64,000 nucleotides of DNA, from assembly GCF_041435015.1 (NCBI RefSeq), contig NZ_CP107989.1, forward strand, positions 7,254,001 to 7,318,000. The letters are read 5' to 3'. Positions 8,137 through 16,432 of the stretch are shown one piece after another. Origin of the DNA: Streptomyces canus. GTDB taxonomy: Bacteria > Actinomycetota > Actinomycetes > Streptomycetales > Streptomycetaceae. The translations under genes and the position numbers were made by a program. The notes below the pieces were generated by a model, which worked only from the letters and a program-made list of their open reading frames with translations, made no database searches and was not told the origin of the DNA. Each line of letters starts with the position of its first letter. The stretch's first letter is position 1.

Positions 8137-8968
8137 CAGGTGCCTTCACCTTCCCCTTCCCGGAGGCGAACCCTACCGGGGCGAGGAAGAGCGCGAGCGT
8201 CGGGATCAAGTACAGCAGCCACACCGTGACCTGAAGGACCGTCGGGTCCGGCTGGAAGTTGAACACGCCCTTGAGGAGCGTGCCGTACCAGCTGTCCGGC
8301 GGGATGGTGTCGCTGATGTCGAAGGCCCTGTCGGTCAGGCCCGGCAGCCAGTTCGCCTCCTGGAGGTCGTGGAAGCCGTACGCCAGCACACCCGCCGCCA
8401 CGACGACCAGCATGCCGCCGGTCCAGGTGAAGAACTTGGCCAGGTTGATGCGCAGGGCGCCGCGGTAGAACAGCCAGCCCAGGAAGACCGCCGTGGCGAT
8501 ACCGAGGGCCGCGCCGACCAGCGGGCGCGGGGTGCCGTCGCCGGCCGCGTGCACCGACGCCCACACGAACAGGGCGGTCTCCAGGCCCTCCCGGCCCACC
8601 GCGAGGAACGCGGTGGCGACCAGGGCGGCGGTGCCCATCTGGAGGGCGGCGTCCAGCTTGCCGTGCAGCTCGGACTTCAGGTGCCGGGCGGTGCGCCGCA
8701 TCCAGAAGACCATCCACGTCACCAGGCCGACCGCGATGACCGACAGAGAGCCGCCGAGCGCCTCCTGCGCCTCGAACGTCAGCTCCTGGGAGCCGAATTC
8801 GAGCGCGCACCCGAAACCGAGGGCGAGCGCGACCGCGACGCCGATGCCGATCCAGATGGGCCTGAGGGCGTCCCGGCGGCCCGTCTTCACCAGGTAGGCG
8901 ATGAGGATGCAGACGACCAGGCTGGCTTCCAGGCCCTCGCGCAGGCCGATCAGATAGTTGGAGAACAC
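8096..8968 (-). CDS. efeU: EfeU/FTR1 family ferrous iron permease
   Basis: A 290-residue membrane permease of the oxidase-dependent iron transporter family. The two iron-binding REGLE motifs are present at residues 10-14 and 126-130, each inside a transmembrane helix, as in E. coli EfeU and yeast Ftr1p. About seven hydrophobic helices can be traced. The ATG start lies 3 bases after the efeB stop, indicating tight translational linkage. With the EfeB peroxidase and EfeO periplasmic-type lipoprotein it forms the standard EfeUOB system, which imports iron under low-iron conditions. Expression is likely controlled by the iron box in front of efeO. Confidence 0.95.
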   Translation of the reverse strand: MFSNYLIGLREGLEASLVVCILIAYLVKTGRRDALRPIWIGIGVAVALALGFGCALEFGSQELTFEAQEALGGSLSVIAVGLVTWMVFWMRRTARHLKSELHGKLDAALQMGTAALVATAFLAVGREGLETALFVWASVHAAGDGTPRPLVGAALGIATAVFLGWLFYRGALRINLAKFFTWTGGMLVVVAAGVLAYGFHDLQEANWLPGLTDRAFDISDTIPPDSWYGTLLKGVFNFQPDPTVLQVTVWLLYLIPTLALFLAPVGFASGKGKVKAPDEQGSRPSKAPQA

Positions 8969-8971
8969 GGG

Positions 8972-10243
8972 TCAGGCCTCCTTGGTGAACAGCGTGCTGC
9001 CCCACCAGTCGTCCTGGTCACGGACGCCGGGCGGGACGGCGAAGACCGCTGAACCCACGTGCTGGATGTACTCGTTGAGCGCGTCCGTGGCCAGATGGCG
9101 CTGGATCCGGATGAAGCCCTCGCGGACGTCCTTCTGGTACGCGAGGAAGAACAGGCCCGCGTCCAGCCGGCCGAGACCGTCCGTGCCGTCGGTGAAGGAG
9201 TAGCCGCGGCGCAGGATCGTCGCCCCGTGGTTGGAGTCGGGGTGTGCGAGCCGGACGTGCGCGTCGGGCTTCATCGCCGGCAGGAACGGCTTGTCGCGCT
9301 CCTTGGCCTTGCCGACCGGGGCACCCTCGCCCTTGTCGCGGCCGAAGACGTCCTCCTGCTCCTGCAGCGAGGTGCGGTCCCAGGTCTCGATGTGCATACG
9401 GATGCGGCGGGCGACGAGGTAGGAGCCGCCGTGCATCCACGGGGCGTCCTTGGCGTCCTTGGCGGAGTCCGCCCACACGAACTTCTTCAGGCGGTCCGTC
9501 TCCGTGCCCGCGATGTTGCGGGTGCCGTCCTTGAAGCCCATCAGGTTGCGCGGGGTCTGCGCGTCGGGCGTCGTCGAGGACGTCTTGCCGAAGCCGAGCT
9601 GCGACCACCTGATGACGACCTTGCCGAAGCCGATCCGGGCGAGGTTGCGGATCGCGTGCACGGCGACCTGCGGGTCGTCCGCGCAGGCCTGGACGCACAG
9701 GTCGCCGCCGCTGCGGTTCTTGTCGAGGTTGTCCCCGGCGAACTGGGGGAGGTCGACGAGCGCCTCGGGGCGCCGGTCGGCCAGGTCGAACTTCTCGAAG
9801 AGGGAAGGACCGAAACCGATCGTCAGCGTCAGCCGCGACGGCTTGAGCCCGAGCGCCTCCCCGGTGTCGTCCGGCGGCGCTTCGGCCAGACCGCCGTACG
9901 CGCCTTCCCCGACCGCCTTGCCCGCGGTCATCCGCCGCGCGGCCGCCGTCCAGTCCTTGAGCATCTGCACGAACTCGGCGCGGTCCTCCGTCGTCACGTC
10001 GAACGCGGCGAAGTGCAGCCGGTCCTGCACGGGGGTGGCGATGCCCGCCTGGTGGGTGCCGTGGAACTCGACGGCGGCCCCGGCCTCGGCCGCGGTCGGT
10101 TCGATGTCGTCGCCGGTACGGGTCATCGCGACCGCGCCACCGGCAGCGGCGGCACCGAGCGCGAGCCCGGCCCCGCCCCAGCCGATCAGCGCACGGCGCG
10201 AGGGAGCCGGGTCCTTTGCCGCGTCCTTTGTTGCGTCCGTCAT
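8972..10243 (-). CDS. efeB: Dyp-type heme peroxidase / deferrochelatase EfeB, Tat-exported
   Basis: A 423-residue dye-decolorising peroxidase of the EfeB branch. The N terminus carries a twin-arginine signal (SRRALIGWGGAGLALGAAA, residues 15-33), so it is folded with heme and exported by Tat. The family's GxxDG motif appears as GFKDGTRN and the C-terminal half contains the conserved ILRRGYSF segment. In the EfeUOB system it oxidises ferrous iron or extracts iron from heme; which applies here cannot be seen from sequence. It follows efeO by 10 bases and precedes efeU by 3. Confidence 0.95.
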   Translation of the reverse strand: MTDATKDAAKDPAPSRRALIGWGGAGLALGAAAAGGAVAMTRTGDDIEPTAAEAGAAVEFHGTHQAGIATPVQDRLHFAAFDVTTEDRAEFVQMLKDWTAAARRMTAGKAVGEGAYGGLAEAPPDDTGEALGLKPSRLTLTIGFGPSLFEKFDLADRRPEALVDLPQFAGDNLDKNRSGGDLCVQACADDPQVAVHAIRNLARIGFGKVVIRWSQLGFGKTSSTTPDAQTPRNLMGFKDGTRNIAGTETDRLKKFVWADSAKDAKDAPWMHGGSYLVARRIRMHIETWDRTSLQEQEDVFGRDKGEGAPVGKAKERDKPFLPAMKPDAHVRLAHPDSNHGATILRRGYSFTDGTDGLGRLDAGLFFLAYQKDVREGFIRIQRHLATDALNEYIQHVGSAVFAVPPGVRDQDDWWGSTLFTKEA

Positions 10244-10253
10244 GATCCCCGCC

Positions 10254-11402
10254 TCAGGAAGACTTGGTGACGACGACGGCGGCGGCGAGCTTGGACAGCG
10301 GCTCCGCGAGCGCGTTCACACCGTCCGACAGCTGCTTGCGATCGCTGTCACCGACCTTGTCGTACGAGGTGAAGTCGTACGACGTCTTGTCGGCGCGGTA
10401 CGTGTCCAGCAGCGTGTTCAGCGCGGCGAACTGCTTGTCGAGCTCGGTGACCAGGGCCGCGTCGTTCTCCTTGGCGACCGGCTTCAGCAGCTCGTAGGAC
10501 TTCTCGGCGCCCTCGACGTTGGCCTTGAAGTCGACGAGGTCGGTGTGCGAGTAGCGCTCCTCCTCGCCGGTGACCTTGCCGGTGGCGACCTCGTCGAGGA
10601 GCTCCTTGGCGCCGTTGGCCATCGAGGTCGGGGTGATGTCCGCCTTGCCGACCCGGTTCTGCCAGTCGGTGAGGTCGGTGATCAACTGGTCGGCGAGGGT
10701 CTTGTCCTCGGCGGTGATCTTCTTGTCCTGCCAGAGGGACTTCTCGAGCCGGTGCCAGCCGGTCCACTTCTGCCCGCCCTCCAGCCCGTCGGCCCGCACA
10801 TCGACCTTCGGGTCGATGTCACCGAAGGACTCGGCGACCGGCTCGGTGCGCTCCCAGCCGATCCGGGAGGGGGCGTAGGCCTTCTTGGCGGCCTCGAGAT
10901 CGCCGGCCTTGACCGCGGCGGCGAAGGTCTTCGCGAGCGGCAGGGTGGCGTCGGCCTGCTCCTGCGCGTACTTGCGGTACGCGGCGACGGCCGAGTCGAG
11001 GCGCGGGTCGCGCTGGGCCACACTCCCGCCGGTGGCCTTGACCTCCTGCCGGATGCCGTCGCCCTTCATGCCGGGCTTGCAGGCGATCGTGTAGTCGCCG
11101 GCCTTCACCTCGGCGGTGACCTTCTGCTTGGTGCCGGGGCCGATGTTCTCGCGCTCGGTGACGATCCGGTCGTCCGGGAAGAGGACGTAGACCTCGGTGA
11201 CCTTGGAGCCCTTGTTCTCGATGGCGAGCTCCACGTGGCCCGCCGGGAACGCCTTCTTGGAGACCTCGCACTTGCTGTCGGTCGCGGTCACGTCGATCAC
11301 GCGGTCGCTGTCGCCCGAGCTTCCCTTCTCCGTGCACCCCGTGACGGCGGTCAGGGCCGCCACGGCGGTGAAGGTGAGGGCGGACAGTCTGGCGGCACGC
11401 AT
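10254..11402 (-). CDS. efeO: EfeO iron-binding lipoprotein (cupredoxin plus imelysin/M75 domain)
   Basis: A 382-residue extracytoplasmic iron-binding component. A lipobox LTAVTGC lies at about residues 17-23. The N-terminal ~100-residue cupredoxin-like domain contains the conserved Cys-Met pair in IACKPGM. The C-terminal domain is the imelysin/M75 type with the HxxE metal motif GWHRLEKSLW. It is the first gene of the efeO-efeB-efeU-lipoprotein operon. In gram-positive bacteria the protein is membrane-anchored rather than periplasmic. An iron box lies 20 bases before the start codon. Confidence 0.94.
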   Translation of the reverse strand: MRAARLSALTFTAVAALTAVTGCTEKGSSGDSDRVIDVTATDSKCEVSKKAFPAGHVELAIENKGSKVTEVYVLFPDDRIVTERENIGPGTKQKVTAEVKAGDYTIACKPGMKGDGIRQEVKATGGSVAQRDPRLDSAVAAYRKYAQEQADATLPLAKTFAAAVKAGDLEAAKKAYAPSRIGWERTEPVAESFGDIDPKVDVRADGLEGGQKWTGWHRLEKSLWQDKKITAEDKTLADQLITDLTDWQNRVGKADITPTSMANGAKELLDEVATGKVTGEEERYSHTDLVDFKANVEGAEKSYELLKPVAKENDAALVTELDKQFAALNTLLDTYRADKTSYDFTSYDKVGDSDRKQLSDGVNALAEPLSKLAAAVVVTKSS

Positions 11403-11421
11403 ACGAGCTCCTGAGGGTTGG

Positions 11422-11440
11422 TGAGGCTCGCCTAACTTAT
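11422..11440 (-). promoter_or_regulatory. Iron box for a DmdR1/IdeR-type repressor
   Basis: Read on the minus strand the site is ATAAGTTAGGCGAGCCTCA. It matches about 14 of 19 positions of the actinobacterial iron-box palindrome (TTAGGTTAGGCTAACCTAA). It sits immediately upstream of efeO, so an iron-loaded DtxR-family repressor would block the efe operon when iron is plentiful. Its reach to the divergent PhzF gene is doubtful, because that start is 120 bases away. Confidence 0.65.
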
Positions 11441-11547
11441 CTGAGGCTTATCTATCTATGGCGCAAAATAAACGTCAAGTAAGGGTCAAAGGAGATTCAA
11501 AGACTCCGCCCCGGAGGCACGTGGAGATGAGGGGCCCGGGCGGATGC

Positions 11548-11553
11548 TTCAAT
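11548..11553 (+). promoter_or_regulatory. Possible -10 box TTCAAT of the PhzF-like gene, leaderless layout
   Basis: TTCAAT lies six bases upstream of the GTG chosen as the start of the PhzF-like gene, and there is no ribosome binding site. The second base differs from the usual TA of a -10 box, so this is a weaker case than the others. Confidence 0.35.
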
Positions 11554-11559
11554 TCCTCC

Positions 11560-12204
11560 GTGAGTGACTACGACGTGCTGCGCGTCTTCTGCGCGCCGAA
11601 CGGCGGCTACGGCAATGAGCTGGGCGTCGTCCGCGAGGGGTCCGTGATGCCGGACCGGGACGAACGGCAGGCGTTCGCCGCGAAGCTCGGGTTCAGCGAG
11701 ACCGTGTTCGTCGACGATCCCGAGCGAGGGGTCATCGACATCTACACGCCCTCCGTGCGGCTGGCCTTCGCCGGGTATCCGTGCGTCGGGGCGGCCTGGT
11801 TGCTCGACGTGCCCGAACTCGTCACGCCCGCCGGGGTCGTCGGTACCCGGCTCGACGGGGAGTTCAGCTGGATCGAGGCGCGGGCCGAGTGGGCGGCGCC
11901 GCGGACCTTCCGCCAGTACGCCACCGCCGCCGAGGTGGACGATCTGACGGTCCCGGCGGCAGGGGAGTGGATCTACGCCTGGGCCTGGGAGGACGAGGCC
12001 GCCGGGCGGATCCGGGCCCGTGGCTTTCCGGGCCGGGGCGACGGTGTCGAGGAGGACGAGGCCACCGGTGCCGCGGCTCTCCAGCTCACCGCCGAACTCG
12101 GCCGGGCCCTGAACATCGTCCAGGGCGCCGGCTCCCAGCTCCTCACGGCTCCGCAGCCGGGGGGATGGGTGGAAGTGGGAGGCCGGGTCTTCCTGGAGCG
12201 CTGA
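11560..12204 (+). CDS. PhzF family isomerase-like protein, short form
   Basis: A 214-residue member of the PhzF/diaminopimelate-epimerase-like fold. LGFSETVFV holds the Glu that acts as catalytic acid/base in PhzF, AGYPCVGAAWLL corresponds to the glycine-rich loop of the first half, and DEATGAAAL to the matching loop of the second. It is well below the usual 260-300 residues and the central part is shortened. It is a recognisable compact actinobacterial version rather than a broken gene, because both loops are kept. Phenazine synthesis genes are absent, so the name should not be taken as a function. The GTG was chosen because the protein homology begins there; an upstream in-frame ATG at 11458 would add 34 unrelated residues. 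Confidence 0.8.
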   Translation: MSDYDVLRVFCAPNGGYGNELGVVREGSVMPDRDERQAFAAKLGFSETVFVDDPERGVIDIYTPSVRLAFAGYPCVGAAWLLDVPELVTPAGVVGTRLDGEFSWIEARAEWAAPRTFRQYATAAEVDDLTVPAAGEWIYAWAWEDEAAGRIRARGFPGRGDGVEEDEATGAAALQLTAELGRALNIVQGAGSQLLTAPQPGGWVEVGGRVFLER

Positions 12205-12216
12205 GGCTCACGCCGG

Positions 12217-13074
12217 CTACGGCAGCGTCAGGATCTCCGCCCCCGTCTCCGTCACCACCAGCGTGTGCTCGAACTGCGCCGTCCGCTTCCGGTCCTTCGT
12301 GACGACCGTCCACCCGTCGTCCCACATGTCGTACTCGTGCGTCCCGAGCGTCAGCATCGGCTCGATCGTGAACGTCATGCCGGGCTGGATGACCGTCGTC
12401 GCGTGCGGGCTGTCGTAGTGCGGGATGATCAGGCCGCTGTGGAAGGAGGAGTTGATTCCGTGGCCCGTGAAGTCCCGGACGACTCCGTAGCCGAAGCGCT
12501 TGGCGTACGACTCGATGACCCGGCCGATGATGTTGATCTGGCGGCCCGGCCTGACCGCCTTGATCGCGCGCGCCAGCGACTCCCGGGTGCGCTCGACCAG
12601 CAGCCGGCTCTCCTCGTCGACGTCACCCACCAGGTACGTCGCGTTGTTGTCGCCGTGCACCCCGCCGATGTACGCCGTCACGTCGAGGTTGATGATGTCG
12701 CCGTCCCGGAGCACGGTCGAGTCCGGAATGCCGTGGCAGATCACCTCGTTGAGGCTGGTGCACAGGGACTTCGGGAAGCCCCGGTAGCCGAGCGTCGACG
12801 GGTAGGCGCCGTGGTCGCACATGTACTCGTGCGCCACCTTGTCCAGTTCGTCGGTGGTCACCCCGGGAGCGATCAGCTTCGCGGCCTCCGCCATCGCCCG
12901 CGCCGCGATACGGCCGGCGATCCGCATCGCCTCGACGGTCTCCGGAGTCTGCACCTCCGGACCCTTGTACGGCCTCGGCGCGGGCTTGCCGACGTACTCG
13001 GGGCGACGGATGTTTCCGGGCACGGAACGGATGGGGGAGAGTTCCCCGGGCACGAGCAGCGACTGGCCAGACAT
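12217..13074 (-). CDS. map: Type I methionine aminopeptidase
   Basis: A 285-residue cytoplasmic metalloprotease that removes the initiator Met from new proteins. All five metal ligands of the family can be assigned: Asp in [10 protein letters not shown], Asp in GVHGDNNAT, His in FTGHGIN, Glu in TIEPM and Glu in AQFEH. The N-terminal ~40-residue extension before the catalytic domain is common in actinobacterial type I forms. The start ATG ([10 protein letters not shown]) is favoured over an in-frame ATG 90 bases upstream because a -10 hexamer lies seven bases before it and because the upstream residues look non-coding. Convergent with the PhzF gene. Confidence 0.95.
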   Translation of the reverse strand: MSGQSLLVPGELSPIRSVPGNIRRPEYVGKPAPRPYKGPEVQTPETVEAMRIAGRIAARAMAEAAKLIAPGVTTDELDKVAHEYMCDHGAYPSTLGYRGFPKSLCTSLNEVICHGIPDSTVLRDGDIINLDVTAYIGGVHGDNNATYLVGDVDEESRLLVERTRESLARAIKAVRPGRQINIIGRVIESYAKRFGYGVVRDFTGHGINSSFHSGLIIPHYDSPHATTVIQPGMTFTIEPMLTLGTHEYDMWDDGWTVVTKDRKRTAQFEHTLVVTETGAEILTLP

Positions 13075-13081
13075 GGCGACG

Positions 13082-13087
13082 AGTCTA
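13082..13087 (-). promoter_or_regulatory. -10 box TAGACT of map, probably leaderless
   Basis: Read on the minus strand, TAGACT is followed by seven bases and then the map ATG, with no ribosome binding site. This supports both the start choice and a leaderless transcript. Confidence 0.5.
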
Positions 13088-13132
13088 TCCAGCGGCGATG
13101 GGGGAACATGTCCCTGGCGAGAGGAGCAGGTC

Positions 13133-13363
13133 ATGCCCTTGTTCAAGAAGCGCGCGGGCGGCAAGCCGGGCGAGTGGTACTACTGCCTGGAGCACAAGAA
13201 GGTCGAGGAAGGGCCCCAGTGCCCGGCCAAGGACCGGTTCGGGCCCTACGCGAGCCGCAAGGAGGCCGAGCAGGCGATGGAGACGGCACGCGAGCGCAAC
13301 CTCGAATGGGAGAACGACCCCAAGTGGCACGACGCCCCGGCGGGGGGCCGGGAGGACGACTGA
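13133..13363 (+). CDS. Small conserved hypothetical protein
   Basis: A 76-residue charged protein starting [18 protein letters not shown], with a [20 protein letters not shown] segment and an acidic tail. The middle part resembles a SPOR-like repeat ([13 protein letters not shown]), which could mean peptidoglycan binding, but no signal or membrane anchor is present, so that reading is weak. Two Cys residues are present (YYCLEH and PQCPAK). A good ribosome binding site (GAGGAG) precedes the ATG. It is divergent from map, with 58 bases between starts. Confidence 0.72.
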   Translation: MPLFKKRAGGKPGEWYYCLEHKKVEEGPQCPAKDRFGPYASRKEAEQAMETARERNLEWENDPKWHDAPAGGREDD

Positions 13364-14662
13364 TCACACCTGGGCCGCGGCTCTCTGGTCCCGCACCCGT
13401 GCCGCGTGCTTGTCCGTGCGTGCGTCGTAGGTCATCAGTTTCGGCAGGCACAGAGCCAGCAGGCCCACGGCGCCCGCGCACAGCACCCCGCCCGACCAGA
13501 CCGACGTCCGCACACCCCACCACGAGGCGAAACCGCCGGCCCTGACCTGGCCGACCGTCGGGCCCACCGAGTACGACAGCAGTTCGATCCCGGCGAGCCG
13601 GCCGCGCAGCTCGTCCGGGATCGTCTGGTTCCACATGATCCCCCGGAAGATCCCGCTGACCATGTCACAGCCTCCGGCCACGGTCAGGAACAACAGCACC
13701 AGCCAGACGTTGCTCATGGTCCCGGCCGTCGCGATCGCCAAACCCCACAGGGCTGCCGAGAGGACGACCATCCGCCCGTGCCGGTGGATCCGCGCGGTCC
13801 AGCCACTGACCAGGCTCACCAGCAGCGCGCCGAGCGGGACACTCGCGTACATCAGGCCCAGCGACCACTCCGCGTCCAGCTCGTCCGCGAGGAACGGCAG
13901 CAGGGCCAGCGGCATCGCCAGGAACATCGCGGCGAGGTCGACGGCGTAGGTGCCGAGGAGTTCCTTGCGGCTCCAGGCGTACCGCGCGCCCTCCGCGATG
14001 GCCTTCAGCGACGGCTTGGCCGCCTCGTGGGAGGCGGGGGAGGCCGCGATCCGTACGACGAGGACGACGGACACGGCGAAGGTCAGCAGGTCCGCGCCGT
14101 ACGCCCAGCCGAGGCCCGCGTAGGCCACCACCACGCCCGCCAGTGCCGGGCCCGCGACCCCGCCGACCGTCCAGCGGAAGGAGTTCAGCGAGGCCGCCGC
14201 CGGAAGGTGGTCGTGGGCCACGATCCGGGGCCAGAGGGAGTCGAGCGCGGGGCGCTGCACCGAGACCAGGGCGGAGGACAGGGCGGCGACGACGTACAGC
14301 GGCCAGACGGCGGGGTGCGGCAGCAAGGCGTTGAGCAGCAGGGCCACGCTCAGCAGGCCCTGCCCCACCTCCGTCCACACGATCAGCTTCCGCTTGTCCC
14401 ACGCGTCCGCGAGCGCGCCGCCGTACAGCCCGAAGACGAGGAGCGGGATCAGCTCCACGGCCCCGATCGCGCCCACCGCCGCGGCCGAACCGGTCAGGTC
14501 CTTCAGCTGCACCGGCAGCGCCACGAAGGTCAGGAAGCTGCCGAAGTTCGAGATCAGCCCCGCGTACCACAGCCGCCGGAAGTCCCGGGAGGCCCGCCAG
14601 GGGGCGAGGTCGGGGAGCATGGCGCGAAGGCCGGAGGGGGGTTCGGGGGCGTCGTCGGTCAC
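13364..14662 (-). CDS. EntS-like MFS exporter
   Basis: A 432-residue major facilitator protein of the MFS_3/EntS type. The cytoplasmic N terminus (to about residue 30) is followed by FRRLWYAGLISNFGSFLTFVALP in TM1 and the motif YGGALADAWDKRKLIVWTE between TM2 and TM3, typical of the branch that contains the enterobactin exporter EntS and macrolide efflux proteins. The segment PRIVAHDHLPAAASLNS in the middle is another hallmark of this branch. The start is a GTG. It converges on the small gene above, with the stop codons directly adjacent. The substrate is unknown, and no siderophore synthesis gene is nearby. Confidence 0.9.
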   Translation of the reverse strand: MTDDAPEPPSGLRAMLPDLAPWRASRDFRRLWYAGLISNFGSFLTFVALPVQLKDLTGSAAAVGAIGAVELIPLLVFGLYGGALADAWDKRKLIVWTEVGQGLLSVALLLNALLPHPAVWPLYVVAALSSALVSVQRPALDSLWPRIVAHDHLPAAASLNSFRWTVGGVAGPALAGVVVAYAGLGWAYGADLLTFAVSVVLVVRIAASPASHEAAKPSLKAIAEGARYAWSRKELLGTYAVDLAAMFLAMPLALLPFLADELDAEWSLGLMYASVPLGALLVSLVSGWTARIHRHGRMVVLSAALWGLAIATAGTMSNVWLVLLFLTVAGGCDMVSGIFRGIMWNQTIPDELRGRLAGIELLSYSVGPTVGQVRAGGFASWWGVRTSVWSGGVLCAGAVGLLALCLPKLMTYDARTDKHAARVRDQRAAAQV

Positions 14663-14713
14663 GACCGGTCATGGTCGGGGGAGGCATCCCGGTCCGGCAA
14701 CCGCTTTTCGCGG

Positions 14714-15316
14714 CTACCAGCGGGCGGGAGGCGGCGCGGTCAGCTGGTCGGCCAGTCGCGACAGCCGGTCCCGGAATCGCCGCCGACCCCTGGGGGTGGG
14801 CACGGCGTTCTCTCCGGCCGCCGCGCTCACCAGGTGCTGCACGGTGTCCAGGTCCAGGTCCGTGCCCTCCGGTACGGCCAGCGACTCGTGGGCCATCGCG
14901 GCGAGTTCACCCTCGCCGGGACCGAGGGAGAGGATCGTCGCGCCGGCCCGTCGGGCGTCGTACACGTGCTCCAGAAGCGGGGTGTCCGGCCGGTCCGGGG
15001 ACACCACCAGCAGGGTCTCGCCACGCCGGGCCGCCGCGAGCCGGCCAGGGCCGACCGACAGATGCGCGGGGTCGGTGGGGCGCGCGTTGTGGCGTACGAG
15101 CGTGGGGGCCAGCTCCGGTGTGCCCGACCAGGCGGCCTCGTCGACCAGATGGGCCGCCAGGTGCCACGGTTCGTACGCGGGCGTGCCGACCAGGAGCAGC
15201 CCGCCGCCGTGCGAGACCACGGACCCCCGCAGTACGCCCGCGAAGCGTCGCGTGGCTCCCCACCACTCGGTCCCGGCGAGCACTTCGCGCAGCAGCGCGA
15301 CCCGTACGGCGTCCAT
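14714..15316 (-). CDS. SIS-like fold protein of unknown function
   Basis: A 200-residue predicted cytoplasmic protein. LLVVSPDRPDTPLLEHVYDA followed by RRAGATILSLGPGEGELAAM resembles the phosphosugar-binding strand-helix pattern of SIS domains. The usual Ser/Thr-rich phosphate-binding loop is not obvious, so sugar phosphate binding is only a suggestion. It lies upstream of the EntS-like exporter on the same strand (51 bases apart), so they may be co-transcribed. The tail (RRRFRDRLSRLADQL) is basic. Confidence 0.7.
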   Translation of the reverse strand: MDAVRVALLREVLAGTEWWGATRRFAGVLRGSVVSHGGGLLLVGTPAYEPWHLAAHLVDEAAWSGTPELAPTLVRHNARPTDPAHLSVGPGRLAAARRGETLLVVSPDRPDTPLLEHVYDARRAGATILSLGPGEGELAAMAHESLAVPEGTDLDLDTVQHLVSAAAGENAVPTPRGRRRFRDRLSRLADQLTAPPPARW

Positions 15317-15470
15317 GGGGTCGCATCCTGCCGCAAGCGGACGTCCGCGACCGGTGGTTCACCCCGAATTCGCCCGAACCGGGCAGAGAGCCACGGAGGA
15401 CGACGGATCACCGTCGGGCGGGGGCCCGTGACCCCGCTCACCCGACCGGCCGGGGCGAGCGGGGCGGACG

Positions 15471-15476
15471 TAAAGT
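15471..15476 (+). promoter_or_regulatory. -10 box TAAAGT of npdG, probably leaderless
   Basis: TAAAGT is followed by seven bases and then the npdG ATG, with no ribosome binding site in between. Confidence 0.45.
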
Positions 15477-15483
15477 CGGGCCC

Positions 15484-16191
15484 ATGACCTCTACCGACAG
15501 TGCTGCACAGAAGGCTCCCGCCAAGGACCCCTGGGACCTTCCCGACGTCTCCGGACTCGTCGTCGGCGTGCTCGGCGGGACCGGGCCGCAGGGCAAGGGC
15601 CTCGCCTACCGACTCGCCCGTGCCGGGCAGAAGGTGATCATCGGCTCCCGGGCCGCCGACCGCGCACAGGCCGCCGCCGACGAACTCGGGCACGGGGTCG
15701 AGGGCGCCGACAACGCCGAGACCGCGCGCCGCAGCGACATCGTGATCGTCGCCGTGCCGTGGGACGGCCACGGCAAGACGCTGGAGTCGCTGCGTGCGGA
15801 ACTCGTCGGCAAGCTCGTCGTCGACTGCGTCAACCCGCTCGGCTTCGACAAGAAGGGCGCCTACGCGCTGAAGCCGGAGGAGGGCAGTGCCGCGGAACAG
15901 GCGGCGGCCCTGCTCCCGGACTCGCGGGTCACCGCCGCCTTCCACCACCTGTCGGCCGTGCTGCTCCAGGACCCGGAGGTCGAGGAGATCGACACCGACG
16001 TCATGGTGCTCGGTGAGGAGCGGGCGGACGTGGAGATCGTGCAGGCGCTGGCCGGCCGTATCCCCGGCATGCGCGGCATCTTCGCGGGCCGGCTGCGCAA
16101 CGCCCACCAGGTGGAGTCGCTGGTCGCCAACCTGATCTCGGTCAACCGGCGGTACAAGGCGCACGCGGGGCTGCGGGTCACGGACGTGTGA
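15484..16191 (+). CDS. npdG: NADPH-dependent F420 reductase
   Basis: A 235-residue enzyme that moves hydride between NADPH and the deazaflavin cofactor F420, supplying F420H2 to F420-dependent redox enzymes in actinomycetes. The nucleotide-binding loop is VGVLGGTGPQGKGLAYRLAR near residue 27, with GSRAADR after the second strand, fitting NADP binding through Ser-Arg. The central VIVAVPWDGH and VVDCVNPLGF segments are standard for this family. An extra ~20-residue N-terminal segment (MTSTDSAAQKAPAKDPW) precedes the fold, as in other Streptomyces versions. A stem-loop follows the stop codon. Confidence 0.93.
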   Translation: MTSTDSAAQKAPAKDPWDLPDVSGLVVGVLGGTGPQGKGLAYRLARAGQKVIIGSRAADRAQAAADELGHGVEGADNAETARRSDIVIVAVPWDGHGKTLESLRAELVGKLVVDCVNPLGFDKKGAYALKPEEGSAAEQAAALLPDSRVTAAFHHLSAVLLQDPEVEEIDTDVMVLGEERADVEIVQALAGRIPGMRGIFAGRLRNAHQVESLVANLISVNRRYKAHAGLRVTDV

Positions 16192-16197
16192 GCCGAT

Positions 16198-16234
16198 GGG
16201 GGACACTGGTCGGCGAAGCACCGCAGTGTCCCCC
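16198..16234 (+). terminator. Stem-loop after npdG
   Basis: GGGGGACACTG pairs perfectly with CAGTGTCCCCC across a 15-base loop. There is no T tract, as is common in Streptomyces. It could end npdG transcription or protect its 3' end. The next gene's ribosome binding site starts 5 bases after it. Confidence 0.55.
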
Positions 16235-16246
16235 CGACAGGAGCCC

Positions 16247-16432
16247 ATGGAAATGCCCCGCCTCGCCCTCTACGCCCTCGCCGTCTGCCTGCTCGCCGTC
16301 GCGGCGGCGGTCGTCTCCTTCACACAGGGCAGCTGGCTGGGGATCGTGTGGGTGCTGCTGGCGGGGCTCTCGTCCAACATGTGCTGGTACTACGTCAAGC
16401 GCGGCAAGGCCGACGCCTACCAGAAGCGGTAG
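16247..16432 (+). CDS. Small two-helix membrane protein
   Basis: A 61-residue protein with two hydrophobic helices (LALYALAVCLLAVAAAVVSF and WLGIVWVLLAGLSSNMCW) joined by a short QGS loop and ending in a basic tail (YYVKRGKADAYQKR). No family function is recognised. The ATG follows AGGAG at the correct distance; an earlier in-frame ATG would run through the stem-loop and is unlikely. Its last 16 bases overlap the 3' end of the convergent M50 gene. Confidence 0.7.
   Translation: MEMPRLALYALAVCLLAVAAAVVSFTQGSWLGIVWVLLAGLSSNMCWYYVKRGKADAYQKR

Noticed and set aside
11560..12204. Phenazine biosynthesis role for the PhzF-like gene
   Set aside because: It is a short family member and no other phz gene is present, so the family name is not evidence for phenazines.
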